Shown here piece after piece: positions 12,388 to 26,900 of a DNA stretch of 64,000 nt. The DNA is from Salminus brasiliensis (taxonomy: Eukaryota; Chordata; Actinopteri; Characiformes; Bryconidae). The position numbers were made by a program, and so were the translations under genes. Each line of letters opens with the position of its first letter. The stretch's first letter is position 1. Location: the NCBI RefSeq assembly GCF_030463535.1, contig NC_132888.1, positions 10,244,081-10,308,080 of the forward strand, read 5' to 3'. A model generated the notes under the pieces. That model did no database searches. It saw only the letters and a list, made by a program, of their open reading frames with translations, and had not been told where the DNA came from.

Positions 12388-15300
12388 GCAGAGAAAAACA
12401 AACTTTTTTTTAATATCATGCAGGCCTTGTTGCATGATTAGTGACGGACAGTGATCCATTTTGTGTTGCATTTAAACCCCAACCACTAGAGAGCAGTGTT
12501 GTAATCGGTTTTCAGACCCTCCAGTTCTGACTGTATAAAAAGACTTTTATTTTGCTGAGGTTTTATTATGGTGTGTTTTTCACTTTTTATACAGTTTCCC
12601 TAAAATGTAATTTAAAGTGAAGAGGATATATTTTACATATAAGATAAACAATCAAACCCTTTGAATAATTTCAGACCACCTAGATCTAGAAGTTCATACA
12701 CGCCTAAGAACAAAGTTAATGGATTTGAGGTACCACAATAAAACTTTTACCTCATAAAGAATCAAGTGGTCACAAGCCCTCCTTCTGGAGATTTCATCAT
12801 GGTGTGTTTTTCATATTTTTATACAGTTTTCCTAAAATTTGATTTGAAAAAACTGCAATATATATGTCCTTGCTTACAGTATCATAATATATTGAATCCT
12901 AACCCCTGCATTGTGACAAGTATCATATTGCCGGATCCTTGCCAGTACACAGCCCTGATATTGAGTAAGTAGGAATCAGAATCTAATCAAAATTCCAGAG
13001 TACCAGAGCACACCTAAGCCAATTCCAGAGCACCAAAACTAATCCCAGGACAAGTCTAGGACTGATGGTCTGACTCACTGTGCAAATGAAGTACTCTGAG
13101 GCCTGTTGATGTCCTGTTAGTGTCCTGCGGTGTAAAAAGCACTCCTCAGCTCGGTGCCTACCATGAAGGTCCAGTTTAGGAGGCACAGCTAAAAGAGGAT
13201 CCATTTCCATTAACTACAAACTGTCTAGGCCACAACACATATCTACAGCATCCTCATGGTCTTACAGATTAGGAGCAATTAAGTAACCACCAGAAAAGCA
13301 TCCCACATTTCATCAGATATTCATTGTACTTAAGTGAGCTTTACTGCATGTGTTAGCATGTTAGCATTGTTATTTCTGGGCTGTACACTGTCACGTAGTG
13401 AGATATGGGCAGATGGTAGACTCAGTAGTCTCTCTGTGCTGTGCAGTAGCTTCCTGCCCACACCTCAGGGTGGTTAGTCAGCGGCCCAGTTCCAATTCAG
13501 AGAGACCTATCGTGACTCTCCTCTTCTTATGTGCACTTTGGAAAATCCATGATGCAGAGTGGGCGGTTGTTATTCTAAATGAGGGCTGTCAATCAAACCA
13601 GTTTCTGACTGAAGCAGAGCTGTTTTCTTCAATATTGCTTGACAATAGAAAAGCAACCAACGCTGAGCAGAACTGCAGCAATTCACAGAGAGATCCCAGA
13701 ATTTTAGAGTTATGGTTATATTATCAAGCAATATTGATCATATCTAGTCCAGTTCTTCAGTTTCACTCTGGAGTTTAAACTGAACATTGGTCATGGTATA
13801 TTTTCAAGTTGGTTTGGGTTCAGGAGAAGATCAAAGTAGTAATGGTAATTTCTTGTCTCCCAAGCTTAGTAACAATACTCCTCGTCCTCGTGGACTAGAC
13901 CAGGGTTCTTGGATTCTGGTCTAGGAGGGCACTGATCTCCCTGTTCAAACACACCTGATTGAACTCTGTCAAAGTTTAGTAGGCATGTTTGACTAGGAAA
14001 ATCACCAACTGTGTGGGACCCCGCTCTGCAGGACCAGAGCCCGTATGGACAAAGAGCATTGTTTCCATTTCTTGGGACAAAAGAAAACACTATTATTTAT
14101 CTCTGACTCTTCTGAACTCAAACCACCAAGACAAACATTCAGTTTAAAACCCAAGTCTGGCTGAGTAAATCTAATGTTCTTCATGTGTGTACATCAACGT
14201 AACGCATTAAAGCATGGTAAAGCATTGCTTATTACAACTCAACACCCCTATCAGCATTTCTAAGTTGTATTACAGCATCTATTGCACTTCTAAGACACAT
14301 ACAGCTGCTGTAATGCTATAAGTATAGGCAGAAAAACATTCATTTGAGTAGTTTAAAAGCTTAAAATCTTATAGGTCCATTCATCATAAAAAATATTTGG
14401 TGTAAAGAGCAGCAGCCAGCAATGTCATATTATGCAACAAAGTAAAAAACATTTGGTTCTGATGGTGATGGTATAAAGAATGTTCTTAATCTTTAATACC
14501 AGTTCATATGAAGAGATTTATTTTGAGTAATTCTGGACCGTTTTTACTGGCCCCTTTGCAACAGTGCCATTTTTTAATGGTTTTAAAAAATCTGACCTCT
14601 GGTGTATTAGATCCATTTACAACATAAACATAATTCTTTATGTGAAGAAAACCACAAAGAACAGCCGAACAGTACAGAGTGATCCGCAACAGAACAACCT
14701 GAAACATCTGAACAGTAGCTGGAGTGTCCTGTCACTGCATGACAGGTCAATCTGCCTGCTGATTTCTACATGACTGAGGAGCATGAAGTGAGCTTATACC
14801 CCTTCCACCCCCTCCTTCACCTGAGCATCTCTCTCTTTCTCTTTCTTACACATACACACATAATCACGCACAATCAAACACACCATCCATGTGCTGGCTC
14901 TGTCTTAGCAACATCCTGTGTGCTTATGCCAGTGAATCTAATCTTCGCCAAGACACCCACTCTCAAGATACTGTCCAAAACAGCACGGCACTGTCATGGG
15001 AACGCAGCCAAAGGAACAGGTGACCTGGACACCAGAAGCCCCAAATGGAGTCCGATCTTTAACAAAACAAAGCCTTAAAATGCCTAATATACAAACCGTA
15101 TAGACAAGTGGCAATGTATGTTTTTTACAGTATCAACCCAGTGCTACCCAAGCCTGGTCCTGGAGATCTACCTCCCTAGAGACTGGGCTCCAACCTTATC
15201 TTACAAGCCTGGCCCAATTATTGAAGGCCTCCAGTAACATCTGAATAGTGGAGTAGCCTCCAGGGCCAGGGCTTGGAACCCCTAGTAGCACAACCTGAGA

Positions 15301-15857
15301 AATGCAGGGTTGAAGGTTTTTAACTATAGAAAATTATTATTAAGGCTAGAATGAAGTATTAAACAATCATGAAGACTCACCCAGCGAATTGCCCCTGGCC
15401 TCCTCTCCTCATCCAATAACGAGCATTAATCAGCAGCGCAGGCAGCCGTACCCTGATACACACTCGCACACACCTCCTTACACCACCCAGCCCTGGACGA
15501 ACATCTCTCTTTCTCTCTCTCGCCTTGCTCTGTACCACACCCCACCTCTCTCTCCACTCCCCCTATTCTATATGGAAATGTCACGACCTAAGTGTATAGA
15601 GCATTGTTCTGGCCCTCAGGCCATTCATAAACTGACTGCACTGTCCACTGGCACAAAGAGGCCCACTGTTCCCCTGGCACAACAAAATATGGGTGAGGCA
15701 GAGGTAGCCTGGGCCTACCCGACCAAGAGAAGAAAAGAAAAAAAAGTAGAAGAAAAAACTGAGAGGATGAAGGGAAAAAACGAAATAAATGATATGCATC
15801 GTTTAGACTGGATGGAATGAGAAGAATGCAAGAAGCTGTTTGGAGAATGGATGGAGT

Positions 15858-15859
<2 letters not shown>
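12388..15859. other. Gene-free intergenic stretch with MITE copies
   Basis: No gene is supported. The 13903-14045 stretch matches the MITE-like element at 2127-2265 ('caaacacacctgatt', 'gtttagtaggcat'). A more distant relative with 'cctggtcctggaga' and 'cctccagggccagggct' ends lies at 15140-15295. Frames of 126 codons at 13398-13778 (+) and 143 codons at 15389-15820 (+) have no recognisable similarity. Confidence 0.5.

Positions 15860-15907
<48 letters not shown>
15860..15907. repeat. (GA)n microsatellite
   Basis: About 48 bp of GA repeats with one GACA interruption. Confidence 0.95.
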
Positions 15908-15911
<4 letters not shown>

Positions 15912-16923
15912 TGGGAAAAGATGATACAATGTCTTGGATCAGGCTGTTTGGCTCTTTTCTGACTTCTCTGGTATGAAAGTTGTGACTCAGAAAGAGAATC
16001 AACACAATGTTCCAGACCATTTAAAAATAGCTATAAAATGTGTCATAAAAAAACATCACCACAACCACACAGGGCTGGTTTCATGGACAAGCGGTAAACT
16101 ATGCAGAATTCTATCAGATAACAGTGCTTCGAAAAATAAGTTATATTGGACAGATGCAGTATAGATTTCACTGATATTTCAAACCAATATTTAATGGAAT
16201 ACTTGCTGTTTTCCAAAAGATGCTGTGTGGCTGTGCAATTTTATTCTTAATTTTACTACATTTGTAACCCTCTGCAAATGCATGCTCTTTGTCTGTAATG
16301 ATAATACAGTTCAAAGTAGTTCAATGTAGTTTAAATATAACATTTTAATGTGTTTTTATTATCAGATATTAGATTCAGATATTAGTTCCAATGCTGTTTC
16401 ACTAATCAGTCCAATAAAATATAAACCAGCACAGCAGGGGAGAAAACCCAATCAATAGCCTACATTTGCACACTGCTTTTTCATGAAGTAACAATGGCTC
16501 AAGGTCACAGATCAAAATCCAACTACCATGAACATCTGTACAAATCTCACTGCTTTGTTTGCTTTTCACTTACTGTGTTACCTTTTTATTAAGAGTCAGA
16601 ATCAGGTACAGAATGACACTGGTGGGCACTGGTGGCTCAGTGGTAAAAGCACTGGGGAATAGATTACAGAGTTGTAAGTTCAACAGTTTGAGATAACAGA
16701 GCCTGATTACCCCTGACATTAACATGCATTTTCAGTGATTTCACTTGTCTAAATGAAAAGCCAGGTGTAAACACCCCCAATAGGCATTGTGATCACGATT
16801 ACGATTGGATCACTCAAACAGCATTCAGACACATTTAATACAAGTATAAACAGATCCAGGCCAAAGTAGATCCAGTTACTGTCTGGATACAAAATGCATG
16901 TTAATGTCAGGTGTAAACAGGCT
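15908..16923. other. Gene-free stretch with a tRNA-like SINE head
   Basis: No gene. At about 16625-16690 the sequence 'ctggtggctcagtggtaaaa' resembles the box A head of a tRNA-derived SINE, followed by a weak box B-like stretch. The rest is unassigned. Confidence 0.4.
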
Positions 16924-17630
16924 CATACACTACTGGTCGAAGTTTTAGATTACCATTATTTTCATTATTCATCATTTGCATTTAAGTCCAGTGAATAACC
17001 TGAAATTGTACAAAGTCCAGTGACCTCAAATATTACAAAGGCAAGCAATAAACTGTCAGGGCTTTTGAGAGGAAAATAAGCTAAACTGATAGTGATAATA
17101 AAATGTAAATAGTAAAAAAAGTCTTTGAGTAACTATGTATGGCTGGTCTGTAGCACTGGAACAATTTACAAACTTTTTGTCTGAATAAAAGTGCTAAAAC
17201 AGTTACTGCACTCTACTGCGTTATTTACACAACATCACACATCCGGTTTCTTTCATAATGTCTAGAAAAAGTCACTTACAGGAAGACAGACCATTATAAC
17301 TCTTAAAAGTTGAGATCTTTCCTTTAGAGAGATTGCTGATAAAGCAGAGTGTTGTGAGTACAAGTTCCTACACCATCAAAAGGCTCTTGGTAACTGGAGA
17401 ACACTGAAGAGGTTTGGTACAGGAACTCTTATCAGAGGACTAGTTTCTGTGAGTGAACAGACTGTCTTTCTGTGTGTTGGGTGGCTCATATTGTAACGCC
17501 CTGTGGCACAGCTATGAAGAGAAACACAGGTTGAGTGGCAGTAAGAATTGCAAAAGAAGATGCATGCAACGCTACCAGTAGACTACTGAAAAAATGAGGG
17601 ATATTTTAAACTTTTGACTGATGGTGTATG
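16924..17630. mobile_element. Degraded Tc1-like transposon remnant
   Basis: The left end, CATACACTACTGGTCGAAG, and the right end, whose complement reads CATACACCATCAGTCAAAAG, form imperfect inverted repeats typical of fish Tc1 elements. The 700-bp interior is about half the autonomous length and carries only stop-riddled traces of a transposase N-terminus at about 17260-17480. It is non-functional. Confidence 0.65.
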
Positions 17631-20260
17631 TAATGTAAAAGGGTATGAATATACATGTACATATAAAATGTACCAAGTCCACCGCATATATTAATATAAA
17701 CTACATTATAAATAAATATTTTGCACCATGGTTCTCAAAGTGGGTTCCATGGAGTCCTAGAGGTCTGTGATGTATCCACCTTATTTTCTATTAAAAAAGA
17801 GAGTGGCCACGTTAGAACCTTGGGCAGACCTACAGATATAGATTGCAACTCCAGCGATTATTAACATACAAAATCAGGAGTAGAATATGCTCAGTTAGAG
17901 GGTGTCCCGATATTTGAAGAGAAGAAGAGGAGAATTTAGGCTTGAGCACCAGTGTCATGAACACAACCCATGGCTGAAGGCTCTGAATTTAAAGCATCCA
18001 CCCAAACGTCCATTTGTCTGCTCCGTCTTGTGTAGGGGAAGCCAACACCAGAACATCCTTACTCAGAGAAATGGCTCGGTTATGAAGCTCCAGCGAAGTG
18101 TTGGGTGCTTGTGAGGCCCCTGTGTAGCTATATTAGCTCATAGGCTAACACGTTTTCCCTCCACAAAAGAGCAGACGTATGGACGTTGGAGAGGAGGTTT
18201 TAAATTTGGCGCCTTCAAACATAGACGCAGGTCCTCTTCTTTGGAAGACAGTGGATATAATGGTTATATGGTGGCCCACAGCACTCCAATCTTTTTGTGT
18301 TATGTGGATAAGATGGATAGCTATTCTCTAAATATCTCTAAATAACATGAATTAAATAGCCTGTTGGAATGTAAGGTTAGCATAGCTAGCCACTTTATAA
18401 TCAGCGTCCGTAGCAGTAGCCTACTTCAGACTGCATTCGCTTTACACAGTACAACCATAAACCTTCTCATACGAAATGACTGGAGATTCTAAGACAAAGG
18501 CTGAACGTGTGAGTGGCGGAATAAGGTGGATAGCCAGGGGGAAGATGATTTTTATTAATTAATTTATTAATTAATTTCTGGTGGAGGTCACTTGTGCAAC
18601 ACAATGCATCTAAAGCAAAAGTTGCAGGTTGCGTGGCATCACTCAAATCTGGTTTGTAATGAATGTAGTGGTCGCTCAGTGGTTAGAGTACTGGGTTATT
18701 GGTCAGGGGGTTGTGGGTTCAATACCTGCAAATGCTAAGCTACCACTGTTGGGCTTTTGAGCAAGAGCCTGAACCTTGTGGATTTTCTTGTGGATCTAAA
18801 TGTTGTCAAAATAATATTTTTTAAAAATCAGACACTTCTTCAAACTCCCAAGATCAGTATCAGTCAGACGTCTAAACCAATAATTACAAGGACAGTGGTG
18901 CAAACTGGGAGCTTAGCCATTTAGCAGTACTGAAGCTTGAAGCCAACCAGACAGATATGCTATGGTGTTTTTTGATGTATATTCTACATGCCGCTATAGC
19001 GCAGATGTGATGTCAGAGAAGTGGGTGTGGCGTACGATAACACACTACAGCACTTATTCATGGTTTTGTCATCCGACAATAGTAGCCCACTTCTCAGCAA
19101 TGAAATGCTACTCTCAACACCCTCAAACACCTACCATGCAGCATGCAGACGCACACCACGACCACACACACACACACGCACACCCCTGCCCCTTGTGCCT
19201 CCACACACAGGGGCTATTGTCTTAGGAGTCCGAGCAGAGAACAGAGCAGGCCAGCTTGAGCCTGACACCACGCAACACAAGGAAGTCGATGTACACTGCT
19301 GATTGTCCCTCAAATCACAACAATTCCTTCTTTCTTTTTATCCAAACTAGCTGTAATATTTCCCTCTGCCTTGTTTTTGTAATGCTTTATTCTCCCTGGA
19401 CCCATCAGTCGTATGATACATCGCATACGTACTTACCTTCACCATTACAACCACGGCAACATCACACTATACCAACACACCCACGCCCCCCAGGACGCAC
19501 TCCAGTTCATTTGTGCAGGCCATGATGTCAGCGTGTCTCAGGCCAAAGCTCGTGCCCTGCAGAGCATGCTCCAGGGCTCTCAGTGCTGGAGAAAGGGGTG
19601 ATTGTCCCTCTATTGTGTTTGGGGAGACAGGCTAGATGGATTGTGCCTGGACTAACAGACAGTTTTGTAGTGAAAAGGAAAGATGGAGGGGACTGGGGAG
19701 AGGGGAGTCATGGAACAAACTGACTCTGATGACAATGTGTGAAGGATCGCAACCTTCAGATACACCACCTTTCAAGGCCTGAGGTAACCACGAATCAGAC
19801 ATGTATATGAGAAGTGCATGTCACTGGTTTAGTACAGATATTTAAACAAATCTCCACATCTTAGGGTTTATTATGCAATAACATTATGGACACTAATGCA
19901 AAAATGGCTGAGCTATAATTAATGCTGGACATATTGTTGGTTTGTGAAGTTCTACTTGATCCAAGAAAATATGTAGGAAAAAAGAAGAGGAGGAAGAAGA
20001 AGAAGAAGCAGATGATAGAATTGGAATCAGAAGAATTGGAAGAAGATGAGGAAAAAAGAAGAGAAAGAATTAGAAGAACAAGTTGTCCCCCCTCAAGAGG
20101 ATAAAGGGCCCTGGTCTAACTATGCAAGGTATACCCGAGTCAAACCACAAAGCTGGTAAAAGAGGGACCGGGTGTGATCGGTGACTACACTTGACAATTT
20201 ACCCTCAATTTATCACATTTACCCTCTGGCAAACCCAAATCCTCATTTAAAGCCTGTCTC
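17631..20260. other. Gene-free stretch with SINE fragment and purine-rich tract
   Basis: No gene is supported. A partial tRNA-headed SINE in plus orientation lies at about 18665-18790, with box A 'cgctcagtggttagagta' and box B 'gtgggttcaatacc'. A TTAATTAATT-rich patch is at 18551-18582, CA/CG-rich simple sequence at 19145-19190, and a GAA-rich purine tract at 19978-20075. Confidence 0.45.
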
Positions 20261-20269
20261 AATCTGCAG

Positions 20270-21660
20270 TAAACATGCCTTCATATAGGTAGCACTATAT
20301 CTCATTTGAGGCTGATCAAACCAGGCATCAGCAAGATATATCCACTTCCTGTTTTGGTAAACCAGTTGTCCACCCCAGTGTCCTTGATTGAAGTATCCTA
20401 TTACTTCATAGTTTATCTTCACATATGGCTGACGTTTATTCCTACAATTATTTTAATCCAATGAACTGTGTAGGATAAATATGAAAGGTCAGACTTCCTG
20501 TTGGGCAGAGTCACTCCAACATTTACCAATGTTAATAATGTGTGTAATAAGTCAGTTATGTTTAAACAAATGTGTACGAATTTCTGAGAAACTGTATTCT
20601 GGCCATGCTAATGTTTACATTACATTACATTTACATTTATGGCATTTAGCAGACGCCCTTATCCAGAGCTACTTACAGAGGTGGGACAGTGTAGTGTTAG
20701 GAGTCTTGCCCAAGGACTCTTATTGGTGTAGCGCAGCACAGTCACCCAGGCTGGGAATCGAACCCCAGTCTCCTACATGGTGTTTTAGTTCAGTGGTGTT
20801 ATCTGTTGCGCCACACCAACCAACCAACATCTTTCCATGTTGTCATCCATTCAAGCCCCTCAAAACATAGAGCATCCCCAATATGTATCCTTGTCCTGTT
20901 TTGATGTGGCAGCTCAAGCCAGTCAACTGCCTGCCATTACGTCCTTGTTTGAAGGATCCACCATCCCATCGCTATTTATCATCACATATTTGTAAAGTTT
21001 ATTCCCACCAAATTTTAAGGAAATCCGAAGAAATGTTTAGGATTTCGATTAGTTCCGAAATAAATACTGACAAAATATCTGACCTCCTATTGGACGGAGT
21101 CACTCAGGCCAATACTGAAAAAGGGTCAATTATGTTCATACCAAATTTCATGACTTTCTAAGCAACTATGTTTTGACTATATTAATATTACTATTTGGTT
21201 TAGTGTTGCGTATGAAGTAAATCATTTGCCTACTCTTACATCATTGCTTGAGTAATCGACTATTGCTTCAGAATTTATCATCAAGTGCATCTGGAGTTTA
21301 TCCCAAACAAATGCAGGGGAGATCTGATGAAGATTCAAGAAGGAGTTTGAATGAGTGAGAGTTTATGAGAAATATGTTAAAATATCACTAATTTTAACAT
21401 GACCGACTTGTTGGCAGAGCTAATACAAGCCAATGGGTGATATGTGTGGAATGTGGAATGTGAGATCAGTGTTTCCCTCCAAATTCATGAACATAGGAGA
21501 AAGTCTGTGGCAACCACAGAGAAAACGAATCGATGTGGGGCTATAGAGTCCACTAGCCACACACCAGGGAAACATCTAAACATTTCTTCATGAGATCCTA
21601 ATGAATGTGCCAATTTTCATGAGTTTTCCAGCATTCCAGATGTGACAAATGTGCACTGAA
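20270..21660. repeat. Degenerate tandem repeat, about three units, split by a SINE
   Basis: Three diverged copies of a 330-370-bp unit are recognisable by repeating landmarks: 'gacttcctgttgggcagagt' near 20493, 'gacctcctattggacggagt' near 21081 and 'gaccgacttgttggcagagc' near 21402. Each is preceded by a 'tttatcatca...gtttattcc'-like block. The first interval is longer because a SINE (20617-20830) is inserted in it. It is non-coding. Confidence 0.5.
20617..20830 (-). mobile_element. tRNA-derived SINE (minus orientation)
   Basis: Read on the minus strand it starts with a tRNA-like head (box A 'tggcgcaacagataacacc', box B 'gggttcgattcc'). It continues into the widespread fish SINE body 'cataaatgtaaatg' and 'taagggcgtctgctaaatgc', and ends in an (ATGTA)n-like tail on its 3' side (20617-20635). 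Confidence 0.75.
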
Positions 21661-21961
21661 AGCATAGGTGGAGCTAAGAAGAAGGAAAAGAAGTAGAAGA
21701 CAAAAACAAAGATCTGCGTCCAAAACTGTGTCCTATTCACTGTCCCCTACATCCCTACAAGTCCAACTCACTATATAGAGCACTGCTATAGGCAACAGAA
21801 TTCTACATGGTAGTGAACGATTTCAGACAGTCAGTATGTGTGTCACCTCACTGCTGTGCCAGTGTCTTCCTCAGGAAAGATATTAATTTATACTCTATAT
21901 TGCAGTGCATTGTGGGATTGTTACAGTGCACTAAAAATTCAGCACTTTGTTTTTAGATGCC

Positions 21962-22118
21962 CCTAGATTCAAGATTCAAGAGTTTATTGTCATATACACA
22001 GCAGAAACAAGCAGTTACACTGTACTATACAATTTTTATATTGTAGTTCCTCCATTTACTGACATAATCTTATAAGTATTAATGTAAAAAGAGAGAAACA
22101 GAATAAGTATTATATATA
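21962..22118. repeat. Probable LINE 3' fragment, left of the Tc1 insertion
   Basis: The sequence 'caagagtttattgtcatata', followed by 'cagaaacaagcagttacactg', resembles the 3' part of common fish LINE-derived repeats. A possible continuation lies right of the Tc1 element (about 23790-23880), which would make the Tc1 a younger insertion into it. Confidence 0.4.
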
Positions 22119-22120
22119 TA

Positions 22121-23716
<1,596 letters not shown>

Positions 23717-23758
<42 letters not shown>
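23717..23758. repeat. (TA)n microsatellite at the Tc1 end
   Basis: About 42 bp of pure TA directly abutting the right end of the Tc1 element. The left flank (22109-22120) is also TA-rich, so the transposon probably landed in a TA tract, consistent with TA target choice. Confidence 0.95.
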
Positions 23759-23760
<2 letters not shown>

Positions 23761-23908
23761 TAATTACACTTAAGTAATGCTAAGTACCAAGTATAGAAAG
23801 TTAAAGTACAATACAGTACAGTACAGTATGGATCAGAAAGACTACAGGTAAGTTAGTGAATAGTGAATAGGCCACAGTTTTAGACACATGCTAAAGAGAT
23901 TAAGAAGG

Positions 23909-23960
23909 ACAAGAAGAAGAAGAAGAAGAAGAAGAAGAAGAAGAAGAAGAAGAAGAAGAA
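23909..23960. repeat. (AAG)n microsatellite
   Basis: About 17 AAG trinucleotides. On the plus strand they read as an Arg-rich open frame, a simple-sequence artefact. Confidence 0.95.
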
Positions 23961-26900
23961 CTATCCACTTAGACACTCTTATAACAGCTTCAAAACTTCC
24001 TATTGGCTTCCATTATAAGTGTGTTTTAAACCAACCATTTATGCTGCTGTTCTTTTGTGAGAACATGTATACATCAAATACAAACTTAAAAACTGGAATG
24101 ACTTTAGATTTGGATAAATCATATTAACAATTTAAAATATTCTTTTCTACACACCAAATCACAGTCACTAATAATCTAGATATTTAGTTCCTTCAACTGT
24201 GAAAATATCCTCATAATCCTCTCTGAATATAGACACTATTTTCTACCTCCCAAATGAGAAGCAGTCTCTATGATACAGGCCTACAACAAAATTCTTGACA
24301 CTGCTGATCTGATCTCTGGGTCAAATCTAACAAGAAACAGCAGCTCTTTTAGGATCAACCCTGAATCCATTACACTATTTACTGTCATGTCCAGTTTAAT
24401 GGTCGATTCTCTCACTCAGCAGCCTGTTTCTGATCTGGCCAAAGCAACCACTCTCTGTGTGCATAGCACCACCCACTTGTGTACTACAGCATATCATTAC
24501 ACACTTGAAGCCTGAGAGCCTCACTTCACAAATCCACATGAGATGAATGTGTGCACACGTCACATCAAGCGCTGCGTCTTAATATATTCGAGCAATTCAA
24601 GCATTTGTGCAGCTGTGAACCTAAACAGCTGAAGAATAAAGGTTTAGGGACTAATATAGTTATTTATTTGTATTATTTTTTAATAAAAGCTTCCTTTACT
24701 TTTATAAATTTTCAAACATAAACATCTTACAAATATTGGAATCATGTCAAAATCATAATAAAATATTAAATACATGCACTTTTGACTCCCAATTTATGTA
24801 CGCACATACTGGGCTGCAGTGGGCTGTACTACAAATATAAGGTAAAACACCATTATGATTTTAATGTCAATAAAAAAAACTGAAGGTCTTCTATTAAAAT
24901 ATGAATGATTTAATATCAAATATCATTTGTTAATATCTGATTATGATCATTCTATTACATTCATTAAGTGGTAATCACATTTGAATTATGCCATAATATA
25001 GTTATTTTCAGTGCCCTTCATGTAAAAAAGGACTTTACATGCCACCAAATGGAAAAAATGTACAATGTCATCCATCATATCCTGCTAATCATTCTCAAGG
25101 AAAGAAAATTTAAAAAGTGTAGAACTACAAATCAGAACATAACATTGACATCACGTTTCCAGTATGAAATGGTGTGTGGGACGGCTGTCTTAGAAAGAGA
25201 AGGCTTACCTGAGAGGATGATCTTCACTCCGTAAACAGCCAGACCAAAATGCCAGCAATGCCTGTATCATGCCAATCTCTTTCCCTATGGCATCTGTGCT
25301 CCCAAGCCCTCCCTCTCCATCCCTCTGTTTTCCAGACCCCCCACCACACTCGCTCTCACACATGCACACACTTTCAGTTCACTTAACCAGCTCTATGTGT
25401 ATTCGGTTGGTGTGTGTGTATGTGAGGTATGTGGACGGATCGGGATGCTGAGATGATCTGAGGGAGATTAATTGTATAGAATAAAGTGATTTTCATGTCA
25501 TTGGACTGAATAGTCTCTTTTTTTCTTTTTTTCACAGCATAACAATGATGCATTGGTTGTACTGGTGTTTACATGGATCTGGCAGCAGATGAGGTGTAGT
25601 TTCACAGGATAACTGAGAATAGTGTGGAAAGCAAAGAACAGCCAGCGATGGTCAATGGGTGAAAACAGCTTGTGGAGCAGAATGGACAAAAGAGATGATT
25701 GTGAACCAGGCAAGCAAACCAATGGGCTTCAATCAAGCAAATCACATCCAATTTCAAGGCTGATGGGAATGCAGAGTGCTATCTCAGAAGGCACCACTTA
25801 TCATACATGGTCTTGAATTGGCCACAGCAGAAGACAGAAGAGCGTTCTCATTGGGTAAAAGATCGAAATAGACCATTGAGGATCTGCTTTGGTGAGATCG
25901 ACCCAGATTCCTTTTGTGGACTGTGCTAATGAATTTATTATCTAAATAGATTATCTGAATCTAATTATCTAATTCTTATTACAGTTGGCTTAGGCACTCA
26001 CTTTTTAAACATTTATCTGGTGGGCAGAACCAACTCATTTACATATTTCCACCTATGCAGCCTACGGCACTTCTGTGGAGTGTTGCAGCTCTCAGAGTGC
26101 TTTTTGAATGTGCCTCAATACAGAACAGCCAACCAGAACAGAGCTCATTTACCTTATATCTGTTTAAAAAAATATAAAAATCATGACAAATACAGAATAT
26201 GGGGCCTTTATTTATTTCCCCAAAGACATAATAGTGTGTATATTAGGGAATACTATGCCTATGATTTTCCGAAGAAAGATTTTTCTAGTTTATGAGCTTT
26301 TTGAGGGAATTTAGTATTAAATATTAGTTGTTGTTTTTTTTTAATAAATGCACACCATATTTAATCTGGCAAAAACAGGTCTAAGCTCAGGAGCCTAAGA
26401 ATTTGTGAATAGGGAGACTAGGCTTTCACTAGTCTAGGGCCAAGCTCCTTCAGGATTTAAAAAAAAGAAAGGGCCCCCAAATTGGCAGTCTGAATTTTTG
26501 CTGTAGCATCAGGCATATACAGTATTTTCTGCTCCTGGGCTCCCCCTACAGGTGTGGAGTGTAAATTACTTCTACACCACAGCCATAATCTAAAGAGTAA
26601 AAAAGTAAAGCTGAGCTCACCCTCACAGCTATAAACATGCATTAGTCGACAAGCTGAGAGATACAGAACCAGCGTCTATATCTGAAAAGCATGTGAACGA
26701 AGGTAACTGCTGAGGTCCCTGTTTGTCAAGAGTAAAGACGTGATGATTTGTTATAAATGCATATAGTAGATGAGTTTCTCACCAGCCATCGTAAAACACC
26801 AGACCACTCTGCACTTAAACACCTGCTAGGCCCTTCGTATTCTTAATAATTAAGGACGCAATAAGCCACAAATTGTACAATTACATTCTGTCTGCTGCAC

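Noticed and set aside
11991-12471. Minus-strand frames rich in Ile-Tyr
   Set aside because: They are translations of (TA)n microsatellites.
13398-13778. 126-codon plus-strand frame
   Set aside because: No recognisable domain, no splice partners, and ordinary intergenic composition.
15389-15820. 143-codon plus-strand frame
   Set aside because: Low-complexity ends and no domain; it runs into purine-rich simple sequence.
20481-20870. 129-codon plus-strand frame
   Set aside because: It crosses a SINE inserted into a degenerate repeat.
23888-24127. Arg-rich plus-strand frame
   Set aside because: It is produced by the (AAG)n microsatellite.
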